Source: Polynucleobacter sp.
Lineage (GTDB): Bacteria; Pseudomonadota; Gammaproteobacteria; Burkholderiales; Burkholderiaceae
NCBI RefSeq assembly: GCF_030693775.1
Contig: NZ_JAUXZY010000004.1
Location: forward strand, 434,001 to 498,000
Direction: 5' to 3'
Length of the DNA: 64,000 bases
The notes under the pieces were generated by a model, which was not told the origin of the DNA, did not search any database, and saw only the letters and a program-made list of their open reading frames with translations. This document shows positions 34,079 through 43,413 of the stretch, piece by piece. Position 1 is the stretch's first letter. Every line of letters begins with the position of its first letter. A program made the position numbers and the translations under genes.

Positions 34079-34890
34079 TGAGCTCATTGGGGAAGGTATT
34101 TCTGGTGGGTGCGGGCCCAGGTGCGGCTGATCTTATTACAGTGCGCGGAGCGGCGCTATTAGCAGCAGCCGATATTGTGCTGCACGATGCGTTGATTGAG
34201 CCAGAGATGTTGGCTTTGTGCACAAAAGCCAAGTTAATCCCGGTGGGTAAGCGCTGTGGGAAGCTATCTACGGCACAACGCTTCATTAATAAGATGCTCG
34301 TGGATGCGGCACAAAAGTACGCTACGGTAGTGCGCCTTAAAGGTGGCGATCCAATGCTGTTCGGAAGGGCAGATGAGGAATTATCAGCATTGGATGAGGC
34401 GGGGATTGCATACGAAATAGTACCAGGCATTACTTCTGCACTTGCGGGCGCTGCTAGTTTAGGGAGATCCTTAACCTTAAGAGGTGTGTCTCGTAGCATT
34501 GCGTTTATTACTCATGCCAAGGCTGTAAGCGAGGCCAATCAACCAAAAAAGCTATTTGAAAATCCATCGGCAGATACTTTGATTTATTACATGGGTAGAT
34601 GCCATGCCAGTGCTATTGCAAAGCAATTACTGGAGCAAGGCAGGGCAGCATCAACGCCAGTGCATATACTCGAAGCCATCAGCACTAAACGTGAACGTAA
34701 ATGGTCGATGTCTTTATTCGACTTGGCAAGTCTTAATATTGATCATGAACCAGATGAGTCAACCTGGCAGCAAAGCGACGAGCCATTGCTAATACTGATC
34801 GGCGAGGCCTTGGCTGAGCGTGCTAGCGCTAAATTGAATAACGGCTTGCAAGACAGCTTTACTCTCACCAACAGCAGGAGAAGAGCTTAA
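34078..34890 (+). CDS. cobA: Uroporphyrinogen-III C-methyltransferase
   Basis: 270 residues. SUMT motifs are clear: VFLVGAGPGAADLITVRGA (SAM-binding N-loop), RLKGGDPMLFGRADEE, YEIVPGITSALAGAA. It makes precorrin-2, the first step to sirohaem for CysI. The catalytic domain ends near LLILIGEAL (residue 243); the last ~25 residues are unusual and lie antisense to the 3' end of cbiX over 102 bp, which suggests loss of an earlier stop. The stand-alone form without CysG dehydrogenase/chelatase fits a separate CbiX next door. Confidence 0.92.
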   Translation: MSSLGKVFLVGAGPGAADLITVRGAALLAAADIVLHDALIEPEMLALCTKAKLIPVGKRCGKLSTAQRFINKMLVDAAQKYATVVRLKGGDPMLFGRADEELSALDEAGIAYEIVPGITSALAGAASLGRSLTLRGVSRSIAFITHAKAVSEANQPKKLFENPSADTLIYYMGRCHASAIAKQLLEQGRAASTPVHILEAISTKRERKWSMSLFDLASLNIDHEPDESTWQQSDEPLLILIGEALAERASAKLNNGLQDSFTLTNSRRRA

Positions 34891-35175
34891 ATGCAGATCG
34901 GGGAATTGCGCTTTAGCATCCTGCAAAAGCCGAGGAAAATCTTCGCGCAAATGCCCACCTTGACCAAAAAATACAGGAACAATTTGAATGTTCTTGGCTC
35001 CTTGATCGCGTAATAAACCAACTGCCATGACTAAGCTAGGCTGCATCAATTCCAAAAACGCTAATTCAACTGGAATATCTGGGAATTGCTCTTGCCACAT
35101 GCGCTTCAGGCAATCAAACGGTTCGCGCCAGCGTATATCACGTGCTCCATGTCCAAAAAGAATGAGTGCTTTCAT
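34789..35175 (-). CDS. cbiX: Short sirohydrochlorin chelatase
   Basis: 128 residues, the single-domain CbiX(S) size. It opens with ALILFGHGARDIRW and has GQGGHLREDFPRLL, giving the conserved His residues used in metal insertion. It inserts Fe into sirohydrochlorin (or Co in cobamide makers). It is convergent with cobA and overlaps it by 102 bp; it likely completes the sirohaem route for the neighbouring CysI. The dehydrogenase that makes sirohydrochlorin from precorrin-2 is not in the window. Confidence 0.88.
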   Translation of the reverse strand: MKALILFGHGARDIRWREPFDCLKRMWQEQFPDIPVELAFLELMQPSLVMAVGLLRDQGAKNIQIVPVFFGQGGHLREDFPRLLQDAKAQFPDLHLSSSPAVGESKAVLQAVIQFSASTLSQGLADQY

Positions 35176-35203
35176 TATTTCAATTGTATAGAAAGAGTCG
35201 GCA

Positions 35204-35386
35204 ATGCATTTTTATCCTCAAGCTTTATACATTCATTATCCACAAGAAAAAGTGGAGGGTAAGTTATATGAATATCGTTGCCAGTTTTGCAAAAAGTCGA
35301 CTACAGAAGTGAATGGCAAGCTAGAAAATCATGATGTCAACTGCCAGTATCGTAAGCAGCACACGTATCTTGAGATTGAGGATTAG
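35204..35386 (+). CDS. Small protein with a zinc-ribbon-like motif
   Basis: 60 residues. CQFCKK near residue 27 and a later ENHDVNCQYR give a C-x2-C...H-x4-C arrangement suited to binding zinc. The protein is hydrophilic and without signal peptide. It is divergent from cbiX (28 bp) and precedes fpr. I recall similar short proteins next to sulfite-reductase genes in related bacteria, but no function is known. Confidence 0.65.
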   Translation: MHFYPQALYIHYPQEKVEGKLYEYRCQFCKKSTTEVNGKLENHDVNCQYRKQHTYLEIED

Positions 35387-35463
35387 GTGATGTCTAAAAT
35401 AGTAACAAAAGAGAGATTATTGGGAATCAATTCCTCGAGCAAATTGCTACGACTCTAAAAATA

Positions 35464-36240
35464 ATGGCTACCTACAATACCGAAACCGTTCTCTCGATTC
35501 ACCACTGGAACGATACCCTGTTTAGCTTCACGACTACCCGCCATCAAGGCCTGCGCTTTCGCAATGGTCACTTCTTAATGATTGGCCTAGAAGTCGATGG
35601 TAGGCCGTTGGCTAGAGCCTATAGCGTGGCTAGCCCCAACTATGCTGAGCACCTCGAGTTTTTAAGCATTAAGGTGCCCGATGGCCCCTTAACCTCGCGT
35701 TTGCAGCACATCAAAGTGGGCGATCCCATTTTGGTCAGCGAAAAGTCAGTCGGCACCCTGGTGATTGATGACCTCAATCCCGGCAAACACCTCTACCTCT
35801 TTAGTACCGGTACTGGCTTAGCTCCCTTTATGAGCATTATTCGGGATCCCGATACCTATGAGCGCTTTGAGAAGGTGATCCTCATCCATGGGGTACGCCT
35901 CGTTAGCGAGCTCGCCTATGGTGAATACATCAAAAACGAATTGACCCAAGATGAATACATTGGCGAGCTCGTACAGAAGCAGTTGATTTATTACCCCACG
36001 GTGACCCGGGAGGCATTTAAGCAAACGGGACGTCTGACCACGGCAATTGAGTCGGGTCAACTCTTCAAAGACATTGGATTACCGCCTTTAGACCCCAAAA
36101 CGGATCGCGGCATGATTTGCGGTAGCCCCGCCATGCTTAAAGAAACCTGCGCCATGTTAGATGCCAGAGGCTTTGTGGTCTCTCCTAGCCTCGGGCAACT
36201 CGGGGATTATGTCTTTGAGCGGGCGTTTGTTGAGAAGTAG
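35464..36240 (+). CDS. fpr: Ferredoxin-NADP reductase
   Basis: 258 residues. FAD site RAYSVASP (residues 48-55), NADP(H) site STGTGLAPFMS (near 117) and a C-terminal GDYVFERAFVEK that stacks near FAD: the bacterial subclass I Fpr. It moves electrons between NADPH and ferredoxin or flavodoxin. Next to the cysI operon, which lacks cysJ, it is a plausible electron source for sulfite reductase; it may equally serve oxidative stress. Confidence 0.9.
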   Translation: MATYNTETVLSIHHWNDTLFSFTTTRHQGLRFRNGHFLMIGLEVDGRPLARAYSVASPNYAEHLEFLSIKVPDGPLTSRLQHIKVGDPILVSEKSVGTLVIDDLNPGKHLYLFSTGTGLAPFMSIIRDPDTYERFEKVILIHGVRLVSELAYGEYIKNELTQDEYIGELVQKQLIYYPTVTREAFKQTGRLTTAIESGQLFKDIGLPPLDPKTDRGMICGSPAMLKETCAMLDARGFVVSPSLGQLGDYVFERAFVEK

Positions 36241-36342
36241 GTCGGGAGCGGGTGAGTTACGGAAGTTGAGCAGTAAAGCCCAGCTGATTTTGTTGAAATG
36301 CAAACGAATGCTTCTATTCATGCTGGCAAGGGAAGGGTGGAA

Positions 36343-37104
36343 TTAGCCCCGACCAACATACGGCATATTAGTGGCCATAATCGTCATGAATTGAATATTG
36401 CTTTCCAGTGGAAGCTGAGCCATGTGTAATACGGCCTGCCCAACATGATCAACATCCATGCGTGGCTCGACTTTAATTGAGCCGTCGGCTTGCATAATTC
36501 CAGCAGCCATTCGTTCAGTCATCTCAGTAGCAGCGTTGCCAATATCGATCTGGCCGCAGGCGATATTAAATGGGCGACCGTCTAATGAGATTGACTTTGT
36601 TAAGCCGGTAATGGCATGCTTTGTTGCAGTGTAAGGCGCCGTCATCGGGCGCGGTGCATGCGCCGAAATCGATCCATTATTGATGATGCGACCACCTTGA
36701 GGAGTCTGCGCTTTCATCATACGGATCGCCTCTTGTGAGCATAAAAAAGTGCCGCATAAATTACTGTTGACGGCATTCATCCATTGCTCGTAGCTGAGCT
36801 CTTCCATCGGAATAGCTGGGGCACCTGTGCCAGCATTATTAAAGAGAACATCAATTCGTCCCCATTTGGCTTTCAGGGTGCTAAAGAGATTTTTAACATC
36901 CTCTGGTTTGCCTACGTCACATGCAACAGCAAGGCAATTACTATCATTGCCACCGATTAACTGGATGGCATTCTGCAGAGCATCAAGCCTGCGTCCGGTG
37001 AGGACAACACAGTAGCCACCGCCGAGCAGGGCCTTAGCAGCGGCTCGGCCAATACCGCTACCGGCACCGGTTACGAGGGCTACGCGCAAGGAGGATATAT
37101 TCAT
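36343..37104 (-). CDS. Short-chain dehydrogenase/reductase
   Basis: 253 residues, classical SDR. Cofactor motif [17 protein letters not shown] near residue 90, catalytic Ser in NNGSISA and the Tyr/Lys pair in YTATKHA. Arg residues after the second strand (TGRRLD) favour NADP(H). Substrate not predictable. It is a single gene facing fpr (convergent, 102 bp between stops). Confidence 0.87.
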   Translation of the reverse strand: MNISSLRVALVTGAGSGIGRAAAKALLGGGYCVVLTGRRLDALQNAIQLIGGNDSNCLAVACDVGKPEDVKNLFSTLKAKWGRIDVLFNNAGTGAPAIPMEELSYEQWMNAVNSNLCGTFLCSQEAIRMMKAQTPQGGRIINNGSISAHAPRPMTAPYTATKHAITGLTKSISLDGRPFNIACGQIDIGNAATEMTERMAAGIMQADGSIKVEPRMDVDHVGQAVLHMAQLPLESNIQFMTIMATNMPYVGRG

Positions 37105-37204
37105 GGACTACTTTCTGATTGGATGGGTTCTTATATTGCTATCTTAGCGTGAAAATAGCAGATGCCCTCAGAGGCAGGGCATAATCCAAAAAACGCCCAC
37201 GATC

Positions 37205-38506
37205 ATGAACCGCATTCAAGGACTCCGCTACAACCCATATGCCTTATTGGCAATATTGGTGCTACTCATCGTATTTGTATTTGGCCTATTGTGGACGCTC
37301 ATTCCGGCCCCGCCCAAGTCGATTGTGATTGCTACTGGATTTCAGGATGGCCTGTATTACCGCTTCGGCGAACGGATGCAATCCTCTTTGAAAAAAGAAG
37401 GGGTTGAACTTCAGGTTTTGAAGACGGGGGGCACGCAAGACAATCTGGCTTTATTGGCAGATCCCAAATCGGGCGTAGATCTAGCAATGATTCAGGGCGG
37501 CGTTGCGGATGTGTCGCAATATCCGCATTTCGTATCGATCGCCGGGATGTTTTATGAGCCGGTATGGGTTTTTTATCGCGAGTCTAGTTTTAAGGGGGTT
37601 CCAGATGGACTGACCCTCCTTACCCAGCTAAAGGGGAAGCGAGTCTCGATTGGCAATGCAGGAAGCGGTACTAATTCGATAGCAAAACTCCTGCTCGATA
37701 CCAGCGGAATCAAGCCAACGGATCTTGAAATACAGACCCTGACTCCGCAGGAAGGAGCTGCAAAATTAGCCGCTGGAAATCTGGATGCCGTTTTTGTGGT
37801 GGCTGCAGCCGAAGCGCCGCTGCTCAAAAGCTTTATCAACTTGCCCGGTGTGCAGCTGATGAATTTTGTGCAGGCGGACGCCTATACTCGCGCTCTCCCA
37901 TTTTTAACCAAAGTGGATTTAGCTCGCGGTCTACTGAGTATCGAAAATGATTTTCCTAGGCTCAACCGGCAGATGATTGCAGCAACTGCAACCTTGGTCA
38001 GTCGTGAGACGATCAGTCCAGCCATCGTCAGTCTACTCCTAGAAAATGCGCAAGCTATTTTGAAATCCTATTCGCGCTTACAAAAGCAGGGTGAATTTCC
38101 ATCGATCAATGGCCTTGATTTTCCATTGCAAATGGATTCGGAGATTTATTTAAAAGACGGCCCCTCTTTTTTGCATCGCCATTTGCCATTTTGGACTGCC
38201 GTTTGGGTTGGTCGCTTTGCGCGGGTTGTCATTCCTATTTTGGCTATTTTGATTCCTTTAATAGCCTACATTCCGGCATTGCGTGATTTAAGTCTGCGCA
38301 TTCGTTTATCCCGTATTTACGCTGAGCTCAAAGTATTAGAGCGCACTGCTGCAGACCCCGCTGCGCGCGAAGCGAGTCGTCAGGCCTTGGCGGACATACA
38401 AATGCGCGTGAATGCCATGAAGGTATCTTCCCTTGAGTCTAAAGAGCTCTATGACTTAAAGGGGCACGTCAATATGGTGCGAGAACGTCTAAAACTCGAT
38501 TCGTGA
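37205..38506 (+). CDS. Membrane-anchored TAXI-type TRAP receptor with a cytosolic tail
   Basis: 433 residues. An N-terminal anchor helix (residues about 11-35) precedes a TAXI solute-binding domain (IVIATGFQDGLYYRFGERM, GKRVSIGNAGSGTNSIA, AGNLDAVFVV). Near residue 340 a second membrane helix (FARVVIPILAILIPLIAYI) is followed by about 75 charged residues predicted helical and cytosolic. Ordinary TAXI receptors are free in the periplasm, so this is a transmembrane variant. No TRAP permease is adjacent; the one at 62.8-64 kb is the nearest. A sensing role is possible. Confidence 0.83.
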   Translation: MNRIQGLRYNPYALLAILVLLIVFVFGLLWTLIPAPPKSIVIATGFQDGLYYRFGERMQSSLKKEGVELQVLKTGGTQDNLALLADPKSGVDLAMIQGGVADVSQYPHFVSIAGMFYEPVWVFYRESSFKGVPDGLTLLTQLKGKRVSIGNAGSGTNSIAKLLLDTSGIKPTDLEIQTLTPQEGAAKLAAGNLDAVFVVAAAEAPLLKSFINLPGVQLMNFVQADAYTRALPFLTKVDLARGLLSIENDFPRLNRQMIAATATLVSRETISPAIVSLLLENAQAILKSYSRLQKQGEFPSINGLDFPLQMDSEIYLKDGPSFLHRHLPFWTAVWVGRFARVVIPILAILIPLIAYIPALRDLSLRIRLSRIYAELKVLERTAADPAAREASRQALADIQMRVNAMKVSSLESKELYDLKGHVNMVRERLKLDS

Positions 38507-38538
38507 CAGTAAGTGCGTCGATGTCCTAAAATAAGACG

Positions 38539-39285
38539 GTGAATCTCTCTCCGCCGTTAACGCCTACCCCACAAATTGCGCCTGCAATCCAAGGCAGTGG
38601 ATTTGCAATTGCCGCCGCCGCCTCGGTTGCGGAGTTGGCCCATGTTAGCGTCAGCGATTTACTTGGTTTGGGGGTGCATTGGCAGGATCTGCCGCGTGAT
38701 CCTTACTTAAAAGACGGCGGGCGTTATCGCTATCGGCGGCACGCTAGTTATACGGTAAGCGGATCAGAACTAAAGATGGTTCCGCATCGCGCCCACTGGC
38801 AGTCAGTCGACTATAACGCCTTGCATGGCGGTATTGAGCGTTGGTTTGAGCCGATTACACCAGCCTTGGCAAATGACGTCTACTGGCAAGCGCTAATCAA
38901 AAATACCGCAGGACTCTTAAATTCCCTTAAGCCAGTCACAACCTGGTTTATTGAAGCGCATCAATTTCGCATCGATACGAGCGATGGCATTGGCCGACCA
39001 ACCCCGGAAGGTGCTCACCGGGATGGTGTGGATTTCGTTGCCGTATTTTTAATTGACCGCCATAACATCAAAGGCGGCGAGACCCGCATCTTCGAGGTCA
39101 ATACCTCCTCTGGCTTACGCTTTACCTTAACTGAGCCATGGTCCGTCTTGTTGATGAATGATGAGCGAATGATTCATGAAACAACACCGATTCAGCCAAC
39201 CATGCCACACGGCTATCGAGACACCTTGGTGCTGACCTTTCGGTCCAATGGGTTTCAGAATTCACCTCATGCCAACTCACAGTAA
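38539..39285 (+). CDS. Fe(II)/2-oxoglutarate dioxygenase (isoleucine-hydroxylase family)
   Basis: 248 residues, GTG start. The 2-His-1-Asp iron triad is His160, Asp162 (GAHRDGVDFV) and His213 (MIHETTPI), with Arg227 (GYRDTLVLTF) for 2-oxoglutarate. PTPEGAHRDG is the signature of the family that includes L-isoleucine 4-hydroxylase (PF10014). It hydroxylates a free amino acid or a similar small acid. An MFS gene starts 20 bp later on the same strand, suggesting uptake or export of the substrate or product. Confidence 0.87.
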   Translation: MNLSPPLTPTPQIAPAIQGSGFAIAAAASVAELAHVSVSDLLGLGVHWQDLPRDPYLKDGGRYRYRRHASYTVSGSELKMVPHRAHWQSVDYNALHGGIERWFEPITPALANDVYWQALIKNTAGLLNSLKPVTTWFIEAHQFRIDTSDGIGRPTPEGAHRDGVDFVAVFLIDRHNIKGGETRIFEVNTSSGLRFTLTEPWSVLLMNDERMIHETTPIQPTMPHGYRDTLVLTFRSNGFQNSPHANSQ

Positions 39286-39305
39286 CTGCTAAGCGAACCC
39301 ATTCT

Positions 39306-40559
39306 GTGCCTACGATTGCCGGAAAAATAAACTGCACCCCCTTGATGTTGGCTGCACAAGTTTGTGCACTTTTAGGGTTTGCATGCTATGCCGTCACTCT
39401 GACTACCTTGCAGAACCAATGGGGCCTGAGTAATTTTGAAGCCGGTTTAATAGCAAGTGCCTATTTTGTTGGTTACATCATAGTTGTGCCTCTGGCAACG
39501 GTATTAACCGACCGAGTTGATGCGCGGAAGATTTATTTAATTGGCGGCTTATCGGGCATAACAGGTCTATTGGGCATGGGCCTTTTTGCAAGCGGCTTTT
39601 ATTCTGCCTTTTTCTTTATGGCTTTGAATGGTGCCGGTTTGGCAGGTACCTATATGCCCGGTTTGAAGGTACTGTCTGACCGCGTGCAGCACGGTGAGGT
39701 TACCCGGCATATTTCCTTCTACACGGCTTTTTTTGGCATTGGCGCGGGCTTGTCTTATCTCATCTCAGGCTGGATATTGGAGGCTTTGGGGTGGGAGGCA
39801 GTTTACGAGTGGATTGCTCTCGGACCATTGCTCGCATTCTTGATTGTTTGGCTTCTAATTCCGGCTTTAGATAAGCCTGAATGGCATGGCCCCATTCAGA
39901 TTCAGCTAAGTGATATTTTTCCCTTAAAAAAATGGCAGATGGTGTTGCAGAATAAAGAGGCATCAGGCTATATTTTTGGATACACCGCGCATTCCCTTGA
40001 GTTGTTTGCATCACGTAGTTGGTTGGTGGCTTTCTTTGCGTTCTGTACAGCCTACACCGGCGAAACTTTTTTCTTAGCAGCGACTACCTTGGCTGGTGTG
40101 ATTAATTTCTTTGGCGTGCCTGCATCCATTCTGGGTAATGAAATGGCGCTCAAAATCGGCAGGCAGAATTGGATTTGTTTTGTCATGCTGACTAGCGCCA
40201 TCTTGGGTATTGGATTAGCCTCTGCTACTGGTCAGGGCTGGTGGGTGATTGCCTTACTTGCTACGAGTCATTCGATTTTTATTATGGCGGACTCAGCCAC
40301 CTTGACTGCGGGGCTAGTAACGAGTGCGCAGCCGCAGATCAAAGGCGCCGCAATGGGCCTGCACTCCCTCATGGGTTTTGGTGGTGGCTTGTTAGGCCCT
40401 GCCATCTTTGGCTTTGTTTTGGATCTCTCTGGATCGCAGGAATCCCAGTCAGCCTGGGTGTGGGCCTACTTCTCGATTGTGATTTGGGGAGTGCTATTTG
40501 TGCTCTTTGAGCGTCGCAATGGGTGGTCCAAGCGAAAACCCAGCCCACCTTCGCGCTGA
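39306..40559 (+). CDS. MFS transporter
   Basis: 417 residues from a GTG at 39306; an ATG at 39345 is an alternative start. Twelve membrane helices. The loop 2-3 motif (TDRVDARKIYLIGG) and FEAGLIASAYFVGYI are typical of MFS carriers for small anions or metabolites. It is a neighbour of the dioxygenase (20 bp) and stands just before ccoI. Substrate unknown. Confidence 0.82.
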   Translation: MPTIAGKINCTPLMLAAQVCALLGFACYAVTLTTLQNQWGLSNFEAGLIASAYFVGYIIVVPLATVLTDRVDARKIYLIGGLSGITGLLGMGLFASGFYSAFFFMALNGAGLAGTYMPGLKVLSDRVQHGEVTRHISFYTAFFGIGAGLSYLISGWILEALGWEAVYEWIALGPLLAFLIVWLLIPALDKPEWHGPIQIQLSDIFPLKKWQMVLQNKEASGYIFGYTAHSLELFASRSWLVAFFAFCTAYTGETFFLAATTLAGVINFFGVPASILGNEMALKIGRQNWICFVMLTSAILGIGLASATGQGWWVIALLATSHSIFIMADSATLTAGLVTSAQPQIKGAAMGLHSLMGFGGGLLGPAIFGFVLDLSGSQESQSAWVWAYFSIVIWGVLFVLFERRNGWSKRKPSPPSR

Positions 40560-40566
40560 GGTGAAT

Positions 40567-43002
40567 ATGACTCAGGTGTGCTATCACTGCGGTAATGACG
40601 TTGCTGCAAATACACAACTGAAGTTAGAACTGGGCGGCACCTACCATTCCTTTTGTTGTACAGGCTGTATGGCGATTGCTCAAACCATTCATGGTGAGGG
40701 GCTGGAAGTATTTTATGCTCGGCGAGTACCGGGCGATAAGCCGGATGCGGATGGTATCGGTGAGGCAATACCAGAGCGATTGCTGCCCTATGATGATCCG
40801 CTCTTACTCTCGCGTTTTACTAAAACTATCGGCGATACCCAGCTAGAAGCGACCTTAAAACTAGAAAAGATTCGCTGCGCTGCGTGTGTATGGCTATGCG
40901 AACATTTTGTGAGGCGTATGCCAGGTGTTCACGATGTCCAAATTAATTATGCAACGCAAAAGGCCCGCATTCAGTTTGACCCGAGTAAAACTAGTTTGGC
41001 TAGCTTATTGCATGCGATAGAGCGTATCGGTTATGGTGCTTGGCCATTTGAGCCTGCGCTTGCGCTTGAAAGGGCTAAGAAAGAGCGGCGGCAACTACTT
41101 ACCCGTTTGGGGGTCGCCCTGTTGGGCATGATGCAGGTCATGATGTATGCGTGGCCTACTTATCTGGGTGATAGCGACATCAGTGTGGAATCCGAGCTAC
41201 TCCTTAATTGGGCAAGCTGGTTATTAACCATACCTGTGATGGTCTATTCGGCAGGCCCCATCTTTCAATCCGCATGGCATAGTATTCGGCTATTTAGATC
41301 AAGCAAGATGCTAGGGATGGATGTGCCCATTGCCTTGGCTTTAGCGCTCGCCTTTATTGCTGGAACCATCAATTTGCTTAATGGTTCTGGTGAGCATTAT
41401 TTTGATTCAATCACGATGTTCGTTGCTTTTATTCTTGGAGCACGCTATGTCGAATTGCTAGCGCGCCAGGATGCGCAGGGTGGGGCAGAGGCGCTTGCCA
41501 AGCAGTTACCTGCGACCTGCGAGCGTTTTACGCATTACCCCGAATCAGCCGAGCTGAAATCCGTGCCTGTTGTGAAATGCCAAATAGGTGACTATTTGCG
41601 AGTACCGGCAGGCGCTGTGATTCCGGCCGACGGCAGTTTAATTGCGGGGGAATGTAGCGTAGACGAGTCACTGCTGACCGGTGAATCAAAACCCATTCGA
41701 AAAGAGCTTGGCGACACCTTGTATGCAGGGACGCATAATATTCAAAATCCATTGGTGATGATCATTACTGCGCTTGGGCAATCCACTCGTATTGCTAGCA
41801 TTGCCTCTTTGCTAGATAATGCCTTGCAGGCTAAGCCTGCAGTCCTTGGCTTGGCTGAAAAATGGGCAGGTCATTTTGTTCTCTTTTTAATTGTGAGCGC
41901 CGTTCTATCGACCGCTGTTTGGCTTGCCATTGATCCCACTCGGGCCTGGACAGTTTTAGTTGCGGTATTGGTAGCGAGTTGCCCATGTGCACTCTCCCTC
42001 GCAGTGCCCACCGCCATGGCAGCTTCCCAGGGAGCCGTCACGAAACTGGGACTCCTGATCGTGCGGGGCCATGTGATGGAAAGCTTAGTTAAGGTTACGG
42101 ACATTGTTTTAGATAAGACCGGCACTTTGACTATGGGTGAGCCTGAGTTAAAAGAAGTCGAATTGTTCCGGACTGATTTCGATCAATCAATGGCGCTTGC
42201 GATTGCGGCAGGACTAGAGGAGGGGCAATCCCACCCCTTGGCGCTGGCATTTATTCGTGCCGCACACCAAGCAGGACTTACTCCTCACTCTCCTGGAATG
42301 CTTGTTAATAATCAGCTGGGCTCTGGAGTGCGTGCCGGCAATTTTGTTTTGGGTAGTCAAGTATGGATGCAGTCGCTCGGTTATATGAAAGGGGCCATAC
42401 ATCCGCATTCTGGTGAATATGGCACTGTTTTTTTAGCGGATGAGCAAGGCTTGATTGCCCGCTTCACTTTTTTAGATACGCCAAGGGCTGGCGTCAGTGA
42501 ATTGCTTGCTATGGCCAAGCGCCGCAACATTAACGTTCACATGGTCTCTGGCGATGATGTGGTGACGGTAAGCTGGTGGGCAAGCTATTTTGGAATGACA
42601 CATTTCCATGGCGCCATCTCCCCTGAGGGTAAGTATGCATTTATTGAGGCCCTTCAGGCCGATGGCCGAATCTGCCTAGCAATTGGGGATGGCATCAATG
42701 ATGCACCCCTATTAGCGAAGGCTAATGTTTCAGTGGCGATTGGCTCGGGCTCGCCCCTGGCCTCTGCTAGTGCGGATGCCATCCTCACTGCCACCTCCTT
42801 GGCGCCACTAGCCAAAGCACTCTTAATGGCAGATCGCACAAAAGCTGTCATTCAGCAAAGCCTATTGTGGGCCTTCGTTTATAACGTCGTAGCAATTCCG
42901 GTAGCGATGATGGGTTGGGTGAATCCTTGGGTTGCGGGCATCGGCATGGCTTTATCTTCGCTAGCCGTTACCCTCAATGCATGGCGTCTGCGTAAAGCAT
43001 AG
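40567..43002 (+). CDS. ccoI: Copper-type P1B-ATPase for cbb3 oxidase assembly
   Basis: 811 residues from the ATG at 40567 (GAGGTG 3-8 bases before). The N-terminus is Cys-rich (CYHCGND, SFCCTGCMA) with an HMA-type domain (EKIRCAACVWLCEHF). Then come eight membrane helices with the CPC ion site (VASCPCALSLAVP), DKTGTLTM phosphorylation site and GDGINDAPLL. CcoI/FixI exports copper for the CcoN binuclear site. It is followed by ccoS and the ccoNOQP operon, which confirms the role. Confidence 0.92.
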   Translation: MTQVCYHCGNDVAANTQLKLELGGTYHSFCCTGCMAIAQTIHGEGLEVFYARRVPGDKPDADGIGEAIPERLLPYDDPLLLSRFTKTIGDTQLEATLKLEKIRCAACVWLCEHFVRRMPGVHDVQINYATQKARIQFDPSKTSLASLLHAIERIGYGAWPFEPALALERAKKERRQLLTRLGVALLGMMQVMMYAWPTYLGDSDISVESELLLNWASWLLTIPVMVYSAGPIFQSAWHSIRLFRSSKMLGMDVPIALALALAFIAGTINLLNGSGEHYFDSITMFVAFILGARYVELLARQDAQGGAEALAKQLPATCERFTHYPESAELKSVPVVKCQIGDYLRVPAGAVIPADGSLIAGECSVDESLLTGESKPIRKELGDTLYAGTHNIQNPLVMIITALGQSTRIASIASLLDNALQAKPAVLGLAEKWAGHFVLFLIVSAVLSTAVWLAIDPTRAWTVLVAVLVASCPCALSLAVPTAMAASQGAVTKLGLLIVRGHVMESLVKVTDIVLDKTGTLTMGEPELKEVELFRTDFDQSMALAIAAGLEEGQSHPLALAFIRAAHQAGLTPHSPGMLVNNQLGSGVRAGNFVLGSQVWMQSLGYMKGAIHPHSGEYGTVFLADEQGLIARFTFLDTPRAGVSELLAMAKRRNINVHMVSGDDVVTVSWWASYFGMTHFHGAISPEGKYAFIEALQADGRICLAIGDGINDAPLLAKANVSVAIGSGSPLASASADAILTATSLAPLAKALLMADRTKAVIQQSLLWAFVYNVVAIPVAMMGWVNPWVAGIGMALSSLAVTLNAWRLRKA

Positions 43003-43051
43003 TTTGCTCGTTCGTATTCCATGCAGCAGGTGATTGCGCTAGACTGCGGTA

Positions 43052-43252
43052 ATGGAAAGCTTGCTTCTTTTAATACCGCTGTCATTGCTGCTGATTCCTT
43101 TTTTAGCCTATCTCTTTTATTGGGCTGTCAAAACCGGTCAGTTTGATGATTTAAATGGTCCAGGCGAGGCTATTCTGATGGACGATGATGCGCCAAAAGC
43201 GGAGAAGTTAAATCCCGCTCCCGATCTCAAGTCAAAATCGAAATCCCGCTAG
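43052..43252 (+). CDS. ccoS: cbb3 oxidase maturation protein CcoS
   Basis: 66 residues: one N-terminal helix (LLLIPLSLLLIPFLAYLFYWAV) then KTGQFDDLNGPGEAILMDDD, the CcoS signature, and a Lys/Ser tail. CcoS is needed for cofactor insertion into the oxidase. It follows ccoI by 49 bp; the SD is weak. The 160-bp gap after it contains the FNR box. Confidence 0.9.
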   Translation: MESLLLLIPLSLLLIPFLAYLFYWAVKTGQFDDLNGPGEAILMDDDAPKAEKLNPAPDLKSKSKSR

Positions 43253-43307
43253 TAACCACTGGCCGCAGAGAATAAGTTAGCTCACTAGAGCAATTAGGCC
43301 GAGCTCG

Positions 43308-43323
43308 TTTGATATAGATCAAA
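43308..43323 (+). promoter_or_regulatory. FNR/Anr box upstream of ccoN
   Basis: TTTGATATAGATCAAA contains a perfect TTGAT-N4-ATCAA FNR box, 91 bp before the ccoN ATG. An fnr gene with all Fe-S cysteines lies at the end of the same cluster, so activation of ccoNOQPG at low oxygen is strongly implied. Confidence 0.85.
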
Positions 43324-43413
43324 TCAGTAATACACCCTTAAATCGATAATAAATTGCGCTGTTGAGCATTATTTAGGGCGACTGATCGCCACGATTTGCA
43401 TAAGGGAGAAGCC

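Noticed and set aside
35390..35458. A 22-codon reading frame between the small zinc-ribbon-like gene and fpr
   Set aside because: Very short, with no hydrophobic or motif signal; it may be chance.
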